NCBI GenBank assembly: GCA_048594975.1
Contig: JBMDXQ010000082.1
Span: forward strand, 1 to 64,000
DNA length: 64,000 nucleotides
Origin: JBMDXB01 sp048594975
Lineage (GTDB): Bacteria > Acidobacteriota > Vicinamibacteria > Vicinamibacterales > 2-12-FULL-66-21
Direction: 5' to 3'
How positions within the stretch are numbered: position 1 is the first letter of the stretch; each line of letters opens with the position of its first letter. Below the pieces are notes generated by a model. That model saw nothing but the letters and a program-made list of their open reading frames with translations, had not been told where the DNA came from and did no database searches. A program made the position numbers and the translations under genes. Of the stretch, positions 1 through 8,301 are shown one piece after another.

Positions 1-213
1 AGCGAGCTGCCCGCGATCTACGAGGCGATCGGCCAGGAGCTTCAGAGCCAGTATCTGCTCGGCTACACCCCCACGCGGCCGGCCGACGACGGGAAGTTCC
101 GCCGTATCGCGGTGCGTGTTCGGCACCGCGATGCGGCGCACGCCCGGACTCGCGCCGGGTACTACGCCGCGCCAGTGCGGCGCACCCGCGGTGCGCCGCG
201 CCCCGGTCAGTGA
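1..213 (+). CDS. VWFA-related acidobacterial protein, C-terminal fragment
   Basis: Only the last 70 codons are present; the gene begins left of the window and ends in TGA at 211-213. The fragment contains ELQSQYLLGYTP, then a strand with KFRRIAVRVRH and ARTRAGYYA. This pattern (an 'L.sQYlLGY.P' segment, then 'fR.I.V.v' and 'aR.GYya') is typical of the C-terminus of the VWFA-related domain family that is greatly expanded in Acidobacteria; those proteins are secreted and of unknown role. The tail after GYYA is Arg/Pro-rich and looks disordered. It converges with the arginine operon on the other strand. The family call rests on a short piece. Confidence 0.6.
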   Translation, partial: SELPAIYEAIGQELQSQYLLGYTPTRPADDGKFRRIAVRVRHRDAAHARTRAGYYAAPVRRTRGAPRPGQ

Positions 214-306
214 CGCGGGACCGCACGGCAGGGCGCCACGACGTTGAGGATGGCAGCGTCCGCTGCGGCCTTGTCTGAGCGAGGCCAGCGATGACGCCGT
301 TTGCAA

Positions 307-2556
307 TCACTCCTTCGTGACGTACGTGTAGAAGCGTGCGCGCCCGTCTTGCATGACCTGGTAGACCCCCTGCACTTCGTAGGAGAAGCCGGGGAACCGG
401 TTGGCGCCCTCCTCGAATACGAGGAAGTAGTCGATCATCGGTCGCGCCGCGTCGTCGTAGCGCTCGCCCGGCACGATGATGCCGATGCCGGGAGGATAGA
501 TGAGCGCGAGCGTGGCGGCGATGCGGCCGTGTACCTCCGACATCGGCACGAAATCGACGTCGCCGCCCACGAGCTTCTCCATGGCCTCGCGGGCGGTCAT
601 CGCCTGCTCGGGGAACGACTCGTAGCGGAAGCACAGGCGCTGCAGTTCCTTGACGTTCCGCGCACGGTAGAAGGCGTGCATTTCCTGGCACAGCTGCCGC
701 ACCGTGTATCCCTCGTACCGCGCGCGGTGTTTCGCGGCAACGCGGGGCACGAGCGCGCTCATCGGCGCATCGCCGTCGTACAGCGCGCGGAACCGTTCCA
801 GCCCCGCGAGCAGCATCGCCATCTTCCCCTCGGCGATGGCCGGCGTCATGAGGAACAGAATGCTGTTCAGGTCGTTCTTCTCCGGGATGATGTTGTTCTC
901 GCGCAGGAACGCGGCGAGGATCGTGGCGGGTATTCCCGCCTCCTGGTACTCGCCGGTCTCGTGATCGATGCCGGGCGTCGTTAGCATCAGCTTGGTCGGG
1001 TCGACCATGGCGGCGCCCTGGCCGAGGTTGCGGTACCCGTGCCACTTCGCGCCCGGCGCCAGCTCCCAGAACGCCTGCTCGCGCGCCAGGACGTCGGTCG
1101 GCACGTCTTCCCACGTCACCGCCTGGCCGTCGTACCGGACGACGTCAGGCACAAACGGATCGAAGAAACCACGGAAGCGCCTGCGAATCGCCTTGCGCGC
1201 GTCGATCCCAAGCCTGATGGCGTCGTCCCACAACACCTGCCCGGCGCGGTCGCCGTGCATCTGGGCGTTCACGTCCAGGCTGGAGAAGAGCGGGTAGAAC
1301 GGCGAGGTCGACGCCTGCATCATGAACATCTCGTTGAAGCGCCGGTGGTTGACGCGGTACGGCTGTCCCTGGATGTGCGTATCGCGGACGTGGATTTGCG
1401 ACGCCTGGGAAAAGCCGGCGAGCTGTTTGTGCGTGGACTGCGTCGCGATCACGCCGGGGTCCTTCTCCGTCAGCGTCAGCCCCATCGCGAAGTGGTCCTT
1501 CATCAACGGGTGGAAAGCGCCGAATCCGGCCCATGCCTCGTCGAAGTGGATGTACTCGCACAAGTGGCCGATCTTCTCGAGCACCAGCCGCGCGTTGTAG
1601 AGCGTGCCGTCGTAGGTGCACTGCTCGATGATCGCGACCCGGACCGGGCGCTCCTTCCTCCACGCGTCCGTGCCCGCCAGCCGCGGATGCCTGCGGATGC
1701 GCTCGCGGATCGTGCCTTCCTCGAGCGCGCACCAGTCGATGGGGCCCACCATGCCGAACGCGTTGCGGTCGGCCTCCAGGTAGATGGGGACGGCGTTGGC
1801 CAGGATCAGCGCGCCGTGGTGATTGGACTTGTGGTTGTTGCGATCGAAGAGCACCACGTCGCCGCTGCGGAGCAGCGCCGTGTTGACGACCTTGTTCGAG
1901 GAGGAGGTCCCGTTCAGCACGAAGTAGGTGCGATCGGAGCCGAAAATGCGCGCGGCGCTCTGCTGGGCGTCGAGCGCGGGCCCCTCGTGGATCAGGAGGT
2001 CGCCGAGCGAGACCATGGCGTTGCAGATGTCGTCGCGGAACACCGCCTCGCCCATCTGCTGGAAGAACAGGCGCCCGGCGGGATGCCGCATGAACATCTG
2101 ACCGCCCTGATGACCGGGGCACGCCCAGCTCTGGTTCGCCTCGAAGTCGTACTGCATCAGCGTCCCGAAGAAGGGCGTCAGCAGCGTGTCCAGGTAGGCC
2201 TGAACCGATGCGAGCAGGCGCTTCTTGTAGAAGTCGCGGCTCTCGATGTCGGCAATCACGACCCCGTCGAGCGATCGCAGATACGGCGCCATGAGCGTGT
2301 CGTGTTCGCGTGTGGTGATGAGGAACACGGGCATGCGCAGGCCGCGCGCCTCCCGGGCCGCGACGACCGATTCGGCGTCGGCGTCGCCCACGACGATCGC
2401 GCCGAAGTCCGCGCCGTCGCGGATCGCGCCCGGCGCCGCCGCCGGGTCGACGAGGAGCGTGCGGAAATTGAGCTCGCGTTCGATGATCTCCGCGACCGGC
2501 GCGATGTGCGAGCCGACCACGAGAATCCGGAGATAGCGGTTGGCTGGAATGGTCAT
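307..2556 (-). CDS. speF: Ornithine decarboxylase, SpeF/SpeC type (PLP fold type I)
   Basis: Converts ornithine to putrescine and CO2, consuming a proton. The 749 residues fit the large bacterial Orn/Lys/Arg decarboxylases: an N-terminal receiver-like wing (about 1-130), the PLP domain, and a C-terminal domain. The Schiff-base lysine is K377 in STHKQLAGFSQASQIH, and HFDEAW supplies the Asp of the PLP pocket. Several stretches match ornithine decarboxylase rather than the arginine or lysine enzymes: ASTSPFYPLFSSLDVNA, EPGAKWHG-like PGAKWHGY, LLTTPGID-like LTTPGIDHETGEY, EKNDLNSILFL. The start ATG overlaps the stop of the upstream antiporter gene by 4 bases. It is the last gene of the operon, so it can use ornithine made by ArcA and ArcB. 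Ornithine specificity is inferred from remembered family sequences. Confidence 0.85.
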   Translation of the reverse strand: MTIPANRYLRILVVGSHIAPVAEIIERELNFRTLLVDPAAAPGAIRDGADFGAIVVGDADAESVVAAREARGLRMPVFLITTREHDTLMAPYLRSLDGVVIADIESRDFYKKRLLASVQAYLDTLLTPFFGTLMQYDFEANQSWACPGHQGGQMFMRHPAGRLFFQQMGEAVFRDDICNAMVSLGDLLIHEGPALDAQQSAARIFGSDRTYFVLNGTSSSNKVVNTALLRSGDVVLFDRNNHKSNHHGALILANAVPIYLEADRNAFGMVGPIDWCALEEGTIRERIRRHPRLAGTDAWRKERPVRVAIIEQCTYDGTLYNARLVLEKIGHLCEYIHFDEAWAGFGAFHPLMKDHFAMGLTLTEKDPGVIATQSTHKQLAGFSQASQIHVRDTHIQGQPYRVNHRRFNEMFMMQASTSPFYPLFSSLDVNAQMHGDRAGQVLWDDAIRLGIDARKAIRRRFRGFFDPFVPDVVRYDGQAVTWEDVPTDVLAREQAFWELAPGAKWHGYRNLGQGAAMVDPTKLMLTTPGIDHETGEYQEAGIPATILAAFLRENNIIPEKNDLNSILFLMTPAIAEGKMAMLLAGLERFRALYDGDAPMSALVPRVAAKHRARYEGYTVRQLCQEMHAFYRARNVKELQRLCFRYESFPEQAMTAREAMEKLVGGDVDFVPMSEVHGRIAATLALIYPPGIGIIVPGERYDDAARPMIDYFLVFEEGANRFPGFSYEVQGVYQVMQDGRARFYTYVTKE

Positions 2557-3905
2557 GGGAGTCGTGCCGATGACGGCCGGCGGACGGTGGATTCGACGGT
2601 CAGGTGTTCGCGGCGCTGCCAGACGTACACCGGAATGCCGAGCAGCAGGAGCAGGAGACCGTAAAGGACCGCCTCCGCCCCGCAGCCGTAGATCACGAAG
2701 ATCGAGAAGACGAACGCGACGACTTCAACCACGGACACGCGTGCCGCGGCAAGGCGGCCCTGCCGCGCCGCGATGAGCACTCCCGCCAGCGAGCAGAACG
2801 CGTATGGGATGGCGGCGGTCAACGTGGCCAGGCCGATGATGAGCGCGTAGATGGCGGCAAAGGCGGTGTCGCCGGACACCTGGACGAGCACGAGGCCGGT
2901 GGCGAACCCGGCCGACATGACGATCGCGGCGGCGGGCACGCCGCGCGGCGAGCGTCGCCCGAACAGCCGGGGGAACAGGCCGTCGTCGGCCACCGCCATC
3001 GGCACCTGCCCCATCAGCAGCGTCCAGCCGTTCAGCGACCCGATGGTCGAGATCACGACGGCAATGGACACGAGCGATGCCGCCCACGAGCCCCACAGGA
3101 GGTTGGCGACGTCGGCGAACGGCGCCGTCGATCCCACGAGCTGCTCGCGTGGGACCACGCCGAGCACGACGACGGTCCCGAGGACGTAGAGGATGGAAGC
3201 GATCGCGACGCCGAGCAGCGTCGAACGCGGAATCGTGCGCTCGGGATCGTGCACGTCTCCGGCGGGCACGGTCGCGGACTCCAGCCCCAGGAACGCGAAC
3301 ATCGTGAGCGGGGCCAGCGCGGCGCCGGCCGCGAACAGCGACTGTCCGCTCGGGTTGAACGTCGCGAAGTGCTCGGGGCGCACGGAGAACAGGCCGAGCA
3401 GTGAAATCGCCCCGAACGGGACGAGTTTCGCAAGGGTGGTGAGCGAGGCGATGATCCCGGCGGTCTTGACGCCCCGCAGGTTCGCGATCACCACGAGCCA
3501 GATGGCACCGAGCGTGATCGCGACGCCGATTGGACGGCTTCCCTGCAGGCCGGGGATGAGCGCGATCGCCGAGCCGGTGAACGCGGCCGCGATCGCCGGA
3601 AGCGACGCCCAGATCGAAATCCAGTACCCCCAGCCGACGAGGAAGCCGGCGAAGTCACCGTAGGCGAGCCGCGTGTAGGCGTAGGGGCCGCCGGTGGCCG
3701 GGGCGACCCGCGCCAGCCTCGCAAACGCGAGACCCAGGCAGCCGGCGCCGATGCCCATGACGATCCACGCGACGACCGCCAGCGCGCCGTACGGCGCCAG
3801 CGCGGAGGGCGAGAGGTAGAACCCGGCGCCCACCATGTTGCCGACGACGATGGCGGTGCACGCGGTCAGCCCGAGGCTCGGGCGCGCCGCAGCTGCGGTC
3901 GACAT
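2553..3905 (-). CDS. APC-family amino acid antiporter, AdiC-like
   Basis: A 450-residue inner-membrane carrier with about 12 hydrophobic segments. The N-terminal GNMVGAGFYLSPSALAPYG is the substrate-backbone binding G-x-G turn of APC antiporters in TM1. FLGLESATVPAGDVHDPERTIPRST (TM6 and the following loop) and SLNGWTLLMGQ (TM8) resemble the arginine:agmatine antiporter AdiC, where the tryptophan of GGWTLL packs on the substrate. It likely exchanges arginine or ornithine for a decarboxylation product, keeping the decarboxylases fed. It begins 5 bases after arcC and overlaps the ornithine decarboxylase gene by 4 bases. The pairing is odd: the AdiC-like carrier sits beside the ornithine decarboxylase, while the PotE-like carrier sits beside the arginine decarboxylase. 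The exact substrate pair is unknown. Confidence 0.8.
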   Translation of the reverse strand: MSTAAAARPSLGLTACTAIVVGNMVGAGFYLSPSALAPYGALAVVAWIVMGIGAGCLGLAFARLARVAPATGGPYAYTRLAYGDFAGFLVGWGYWISIWASLPAIAAAFTGSAIALIPGLQGSRPIGVAITLGAIWLVVIANLRGVKTAGIIASLTTLAKLVPFGAISLLGLFSVRPEHFATFNPSGQSLFAAGAALAPLTMFAFLGLESATVPAGDVHDPERTIPRSTLLGVAIASILYVLGTVVVLGVVPREQLVGSTAPFADVANLLWGSWAASLVSIAVVISTIGSLNGWTLLMGQVPMAVADDGLFPRLFGRRSPRGVPAAAIVMSAGFATGLVLVQVSGDTAFAAIYALIIGLATLTAAIPYAFCSLAGVLIAARQGRLAAARVSVVEVVAFVFSIFVIYGCGAEAVLYGLLLLLLGIPVYVWQRREHLTVESTVRRPSSARLP

Positions 3906-3909
3906 CGGC

Positions 3910-4884
3910 TCACCGTCGCACCGAGGCGTCGGTCTGCGGAGCGGAATCGGTGGCGTAGACGATTCCCTCCTCCCGCATCGACACCGTTGTCCCGGCGCGG
4001 CCCTCGAGGATCTTCTCGAGATCCGTCAGCGAGCCGATGGCCGCCTGCTTCCCCGTCGCCCTCGCGAACCGGCACGCCGCCTCCACTTTCGGGCCCATGG
4101 ACCCCGCCGGGAAGCGGAACGCGCTCAGCGCCTCGGGCGATGCGCGCCGGATCGCAGACTGGTTCGGCGTGCCCCAGCCGACGCAGACGGCCTCGGCGTC
4201 GGTCAGCATCACGAACACGTCCGCGTCCAGCTCGCGCGCGAGCAGCTCCGAGGCGAAGTCCTTGTCGATCACGCACTCGGCTCCGACCAGGTGGCGGCTG
4301 GCGTTCTTGGCGTACATCGTCGGAATGCCCCCGCCACCGGCGGCGATCACGATCGTGTTCCGCTCGAGTAGCCACTTGATTGGGCGCAGCTCGAAGATCC
4401 GTTTCGGTTCGGGAGAGGCGACGACGCGGCGCCACTTGTCGCCGTCCGGCTTGAACACCCAGCCCTTCGTGGCCGCCAGCTGGTCGGCCTCGTCTCTCAG
4501 GTACACCGGGCCGATGAACTTCGTGGGGTTGCGGAAGGCGGGATCGCCGGGATCGATCTCCACCATCGTCAGGATGGTGGCGAAGGGGCGCTCGAAGGGG
4601 ACCAGGTTGCCGAGCTCCTGCTCGATCATGTAGCCGATCATCCCCTCGGTCTGCGCGCCGAGGACGTCGAGCGGGTAGGTCTCGAGCTTGGCGTAGGCCG
4701 CGCCCTGGAGCGCGAGGAGGCCCACCTGCGGGCCGTTGCCGTGGCCGATCACCAGCTGGTGTGCGGCCGCCACCGGCGCCAGCGCCTTCGCGGCGGCCCG
4801 TACGTTGCTGCGCTGAACGTCGGCGGTCATCGGTTCTCCCCGCCGCAGGAGGGCGTTGCCGCCAAGCGCGACTACGACCAGCAT
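3910..4884 (-). CDS. arcC: Carbamate kinase
   Basis: Last step of the arginine deiminase pathway: carbamoyl phosphate + ADP gives ATP + carbamate, which breaks down to NH3 and CO2. The 324-residue protein starts MLVVVALGGNALLRRGE, the amino-acid-kinase family start with the GGNA phosphate-binding turn. GHGNGPQVG (about residues 48-56) is the carbamate kinase signature, and VIAAGGGGIPTMY with CVIDKDFASELLA are further family motifs. Its start lies 3 bases after the arcB stop, implying translational coupling. Being next to arcA and arcB, it makes the ATP yield of this pathway self-contained in the operon. Confidence 0.96.
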   Translation of the reverse strand: MLVVVALGGNALLRRGEPMTADVQRSNVRAAAKALAPVAAAHQLVIGHGNGPQVGLLALQGAAYAKLETYPLDVLGAQTEGMIGYMIEQELGNLVPFERPFATILTMVEIDPGDPAFRNPTKFIGPVYLRDEADQLAATKGWVFKPDGDKWRRVVASPEPKRIFELRPIKWLLERNTIVIAAGGGGIPTMYAKNASRHLVGAECVIDKDFASELLARELDADVFVMLTDAEAVCVGWGTPNQSAIRRASPEALSAFRFPAGSMGPKVEAACRFARATGKQAAIGSLTDLEKILEGRAGTTVSMREEGIVYATDSAPQTDASVRR

Positions 4885-4887
4885 GGG

Positions 4888-5892
4888 TCAATCTCCCAGG
4901 GTGGCCACGAGGATGGCCTTGATCGTGTGCATGCGGTTTTCTGCCTGTTCGAACGCGAGATTGAGCTCCGATTCGAACACGTCGTTGGTGACCTCGATGC
5001 CGTTGGCGAGGCCGAAGGCCTCGGCGACCTGTTTGCCCACCGTGGTTCGCGTGTCGTGGAAGGCGGGCAGGCAGTGCATGAACTTCACGTTCGGGTTGCC
5101 CGTGCACTTGATGACGGCGTCGTTGACCTGGTACGGCCGAAGCAGCTCGATGCGCTGGTTCCACACCTCCTTCGGCTCGCCCATCGACACCCAGACGTCG
5201 GTGTGGATGAAGTCCACGCCCTTGACCGCCTTCGCGACGTCGTCGGTAATGGTCAGCCGCGCGCCCGACTTGTCGCGCAGGCGCTCGGCGATGGCGGTGA
5301 ACTCCTCGGACGGCCACAGCGCCCTGGGGCCGCAGATCCGCACGTCCATGCCCATCAGGCAGCCGACGATCATGAGCGAGTGGCTCATGTTGTTGCGGGT
5401 GTCTCCGAGGTACGCGTATGCGATCTCGTGAATCGGCTTGTCGCTGAACTCGCGCATCGTCATGACATCCGCGAGCATCTGTGTCGGGTGGTATTCGTCG
5501 GTGAGCCCGTTGAACACCGGCACGCCGGCGTGCGCGGCGAGCTCCTCCACACCCGCCTGGCTGGCGCCGCGGTACTCGATGCCGTCGAACATGCGGCCGA
5601 GCACGCGCGCCGTGTCGGCGAACGACTCCTTGTGGCCGATCTGCGACCCCGAGGGATCGAGATACGTGACGTGCGCGCCTTGATCGAAGCACGCGACTTC
5701 GAAGGCGCACCGCGTGCGCGTCGAGGTCTTCTCGAAGATCAGGACGATCTCCTTGCCTTCGAGGTGCTTCTGCTCGGTGCGCGCGTATTTGGCGCGCTTG
5801 AGATCCCGGGAGAGGTCGAGCAGATACCGGAATTCCCGGGGCGTGTAGTCCTGAACGGTCAGCAGCGATCGGTTTCGCAGATTGAGGCTCAT
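4888..5892 (-). CDS. arcB: Ornithine carbamoyltransferase, catabolic context
   Basis: Phosphorolysis of citrulline to ornithine and carbamoyl phosphate, the second step of the arginine deiminase pathway. The carbamoyl-phosphate loop STRTRCAFE and the ornithine/citrulline loop HCLPAFHD are intact, as is DPSGSQIGHKES. I chose the ATG at 5892 (334 residues, MSLNLRNRSLL) over an in-frame ATG at 5940 because GAGGAA lies 7 bases ahead of it, the family N-terminus fits, and the longer form would overlap arcA. It starts 25 bases after arcA and is followed at 3 bases by arcC. The same enzyme can work in arginine synthesis; the catabolic call comes from its neighbours. Confidence 0.95.
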   Translation of the reverse strand: MSLNLRNRSLLTVQDYTPREFRYLLDLSRDLKRAKYARTEQKHLEGKEIVLIFEKTSTRTRCAFEVACFDQGAHVTYLDPSGSQIGHKESFADTARVLGRMFDGIEYRGASQAGVEELAAHAGVPVFNGLTDEYHPTQMLADVMTMREFSDKPIHEIAYAYLGDTRNNMSHSLMIVGCLMGMDVRICGPRALWPSEEFTAIAERLRDKSGARLTITDDVAKAVKGVDFIHTDVWVSMGEPKEVWNQRIELLRPYQVNDAVIKCTGNPNVKFMHCLPAFHDTRTTVGKQVAEAFGLANGIEVTNDVFESELNLAFEQAENRMHTIKAILVATLGD

Positions 5893-5917
5893 TGGTCGTT
5901 CCTCGATGCAGTCGCAG

Positions 5918-7213
5918 TCAGTCGATCGGATCCCGCGCAATCGGACAGGTCATGCAGTGCCCGCCGCCGCGGCCGCGGCCCAGCTCCGCGCCGCGCACGG
6001 TAATGACTTCGATGCCCGCCTTGCGCAGCAGCGTGTTGGTATGGGTATTGCGGTCGTAGCCGACGACGACGCCCGGTTCGAGCGCGACCACGTTGTTGCC
6101 GTCGTCCCACTGCTCGCGCTGCGCCTGCCAGGCGTTTCCGCCCGTTTCCACCACGCGCAGCGCCTTCAGGGCGAGCGCCTCCCGGACCACCTCGAAGAGA
6201 TGACCGGTGTCGGGGTGGACCTCGATCCCCCCCTTGCCGTCCGGGCGTGCGCTGTAGCAGCGAATCTGATCGACCACGTCGCGGAAAGCGGTGCACAGAT
6301 CGCGGTCGCAGAAGCTGAACACGGTGTCCAGGTGCATGGCCGCACGGCTCCTCGGCATGAGGCAGCCGATGACGCGGGTGGCAGCGCCGTGCTCGAACAG
6401 CCGGGCGGCCACCTGGAACACCGCCTGCCGCGTGGTCCGCTCCCCCATCCCGATCAGGACGACGCCGCGGCCGACCGGCATGACGTCGCCCCCTTCGAGG
6501 CTGGCCGCGCCGAAGCTCTCGTCGGAGTCGCCCCACCAGATCGTGAAGCCCCCGCCCTTGAAGCGCGGGTGGAACTTGTAGACCGCGCGCTGTAACAGCG
6601 TTTCCGGCTTTCGCGCGGGCCAGTACATCGGGTTGCAGGTGACGCCGTTGTAGATCCAGCACGATGGATCGCGCTGGAACAGCGTGTTCGGCACGGGCGG
6701 AAGGAGGAAGTCGCACCCGTCGTAGGCCTCGGCGAGCATCGTGGCCAGCTCGCCGCGCGGCAGATCGACGATCGCGATGCCGCCGATGAGATGCTCGGCG
6801 AGCTTGACGTTCGGCATCTCGTCGAGCCACGGCCGCAGCGCGCGCTCCATCCCGAGGCCCACGTCATTCGCGGTGATTCGCCGATCGAGCACCCAGGCGC
6901 GCGCCTCAGGATCGGCCAGAACCTCCGCGAGCAGATCGTGCAGATCGAGCACGTCGATGCCGCGCTCGCGCATCTTGAGCACGAAGTCGTAGTGGTCCTT
7001 CTGCGCCTCCTGCACCCACAGCACGTCGTCGAACAGGAGGGCGGCCCGGTTGTCCGGCGTCAGCCGCTGGTGCGCCAGGCCAGGCCGGCAGACGAGGACG
7101 GTCCTGAGCTTGCCGACCTCGCTGTGGACGCCGACGGCGGCCGCGGCCCCGGGATGCGGCCGTGACGCGGACGGGGTCGCCGCTGTGTCCGGTCTCCGCG
7201 TTTCAACTCCCAC
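5918..7213 (-). CDS. arcA: Arginine deiminase
   Basis: Hydrolyses arginine to citrulline and ammonia, raising pH and opening the ATP-yielding pathway. The 431-residue protein shows HSEVGKLRTVLVCRPG near the N-terminus, FQRDPSCWIYNGV, GERTTRQAVF, MHLDTVFSF (with the catalytic-site His and Asp) and the C-terminal GGGHCMTCP, whose C420 matches the nucleophilic Cys of the family. The start is a GTG at 7213 with GGGAGG upstream. The first 20 or so residues are Ala/Pro/Arg-rich and precede the usual start of the fold. It is 25 bases ahead of arcB and follows the gene for a binding protein. Confidence 0.96.
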   Translation of the reverse strand: MGVETRRPDTAATPSASRPHPGAAAAVGVHSEVGKLRTVLVCRPGLAHQRLTPDNRAALLFDDVLWVQEAQKDHYDFVLKMRERGIDVLDLHDLLAEVLADPEARAWVLDRRITANDVGLGMERALRPWLDEMPNVKLAEHLIGGIAIVDLPRGELATMLAEAYDGCDFLLPPVPNTLFQRDPSCWIYNGVTCNPMYWPARKPETLLQRAVYKFHPRFKGGGFTIWWGDSDESFGAASLEGGDVMPVGRGVVLIGMGERTTRQAVFQVAARLFEHGAATRVIGCLMPRSRAAMHLDTVFSFCDRDLCTAFRDVVDQIRCYSARPDGKGGIEVHPDTGHLFEVVREALALKALRVVETGGNAWQAQREQWDDGNNVVALEPGVVVGYDRNTHTNTLLRKAGIEVITVRGAELGRGRGGGHCMTCPIARDPID

Positions 7214-7270
7214 CTGACACCTCCCAATCCGCCACCTCCGACCGGGAACGACCCTCAGCCCCTCGCGGCG

Positions 7271-8272
7271 CTATTCCGGAAGCGCGTTCCACCGGAAGAA
7301 AGTCAGCGTGCTGTCGTCGGGTTCGGCGAACCAGTTGGCATACACGCGGCCCAGCTCCCCCGACGCCTGCAGCCGGCTGAGCGTGCGATCCACGACCAGG
7401 CGGAGCGACTCGTCGCCTCTCGCCAGGGCGAACGCGAGCGGCTCGTACGTGAACAGGCGATCGATGACGATCAGCTCGCCCGGGACGCGATGCCGCCGGG
7501 CGGCGTCGAGCAGGATGGCGCGCTCGCCGAAGAGTACGTCGGTTCGCCGATCGACGAGCGCCTGCACGCCGGCGTCGTAGCCGGGCTGGCGCGAGACGCT
7601 GGCGATGATCTGCAGCTCACCGATCCGCTCGAGCAGCCAGCGCTCGGCCGTCGTCCCCTGCACCGCGGAGAGAAACCGCGACTGCACGGCCTGCGTGGCC
7701 GACGCGCGCCACACCGGGCGCGCCTGCCCGCGCCCGGCCAGCGCCTCGCGCAGGCGGGCCGGCGCATCGGCACGCACGAGCGCCCCGACGCCACCGGGGA
7801 ACACCGGAATCGAGAACGACGCGTCGGCGCGCCGCGACAGCGTGACCGTCTCGGCCCCGCAGAGCAGATCGACCCGCCGCTGTTTCAGCGCCTCGAAGCG
7901 CTCGCCGGCGTTGAGCGGCACCCAGTCCACGGCGAGATCGCGGGAACCGATCTCGCCGCGCACCGCCTCCACGATGTGGCGGCACAGCTCGACGGAGTAG
8001 CCGGCCGCGACGCCCGATTCGTTGTTGAACGAGAACGGCCGTGCGTCCGTGCGGTAGCCGATCCGAATCGATCCGCCGCCGCGCAGACGGTCGAGAACGC
8101 CGACGGGCGCTGGCGTCTCAGGTGTGGACGGCGCAGCGGGCTTCTGCACCCGCGTCGCCGCCTGACCGGGCGGCGTCGGCGGGTCCTGCGCCAGGATGAT
8201 CGGCACCGCGAGCAGCAGGAGCGCCGCCCCAGTCAGCGCCGGGAGAGACCGGAAGAATGGTCGATCGCGCAT
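7271..8272 (-). CDS. Periplasmic amino-acid-binding protein (SBP_bac_3 family)
   Basis: Signal peptide MRDRPFFRSLPALTGAALLL..., cut near ILAQ, then a Pro/Ala linker and a family-3 solute-binding fold beginning GGSIRIGYRTDARPFSFN (about residues 90-107). ...YSVELCRHIVEAV and RVDLLCGAETVTLS are the usual second and third landmarks. The ATG at 8272 has GGAG 7 bases upstream; a GTG at 8305 overlaps the potE stop by 4 bases and is the alternative. ABC proteins of this family normally sit beside a permease and an ATPase, and neither is here. It may serve a distant ABC transporter or a sensor, or hand arginine to the nearby antiporters. The ligand is not visible from sequence. Confidence 0.8.
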   Translation of the reverse strand: MRDRPFFRSLPALTGAALLLLAVPIILAQDPPTPPGQAATRVQKPAAPSTPETPAPVGVLDRLRGGGSIRIGYRTDARPFSFNNESGVAAGYSVELCRHIVEAVRGEIGSRDLAVDWVPLNAGERFEALKQRRVDLLCGAETVTLSRRADASFSIPVFPGGVGALVRADAPARLREALAGRGQARPVWRASATQAVQSRFLSAVQGTTAERWLLERIGELQIIASVSRQPGYDAGVQALVDRRTDVLFGERAILLDAARRHRVPGELIVIDRLFTYEPLAFALARGDESLRLVVDRTLSRLQASGELGRVYANWFAEPDDSTLTFFRWNALPE

Positions 8273-8301
8273 GATCGTGCTCCAGTTCGACAAGTCGGCG
8301 T

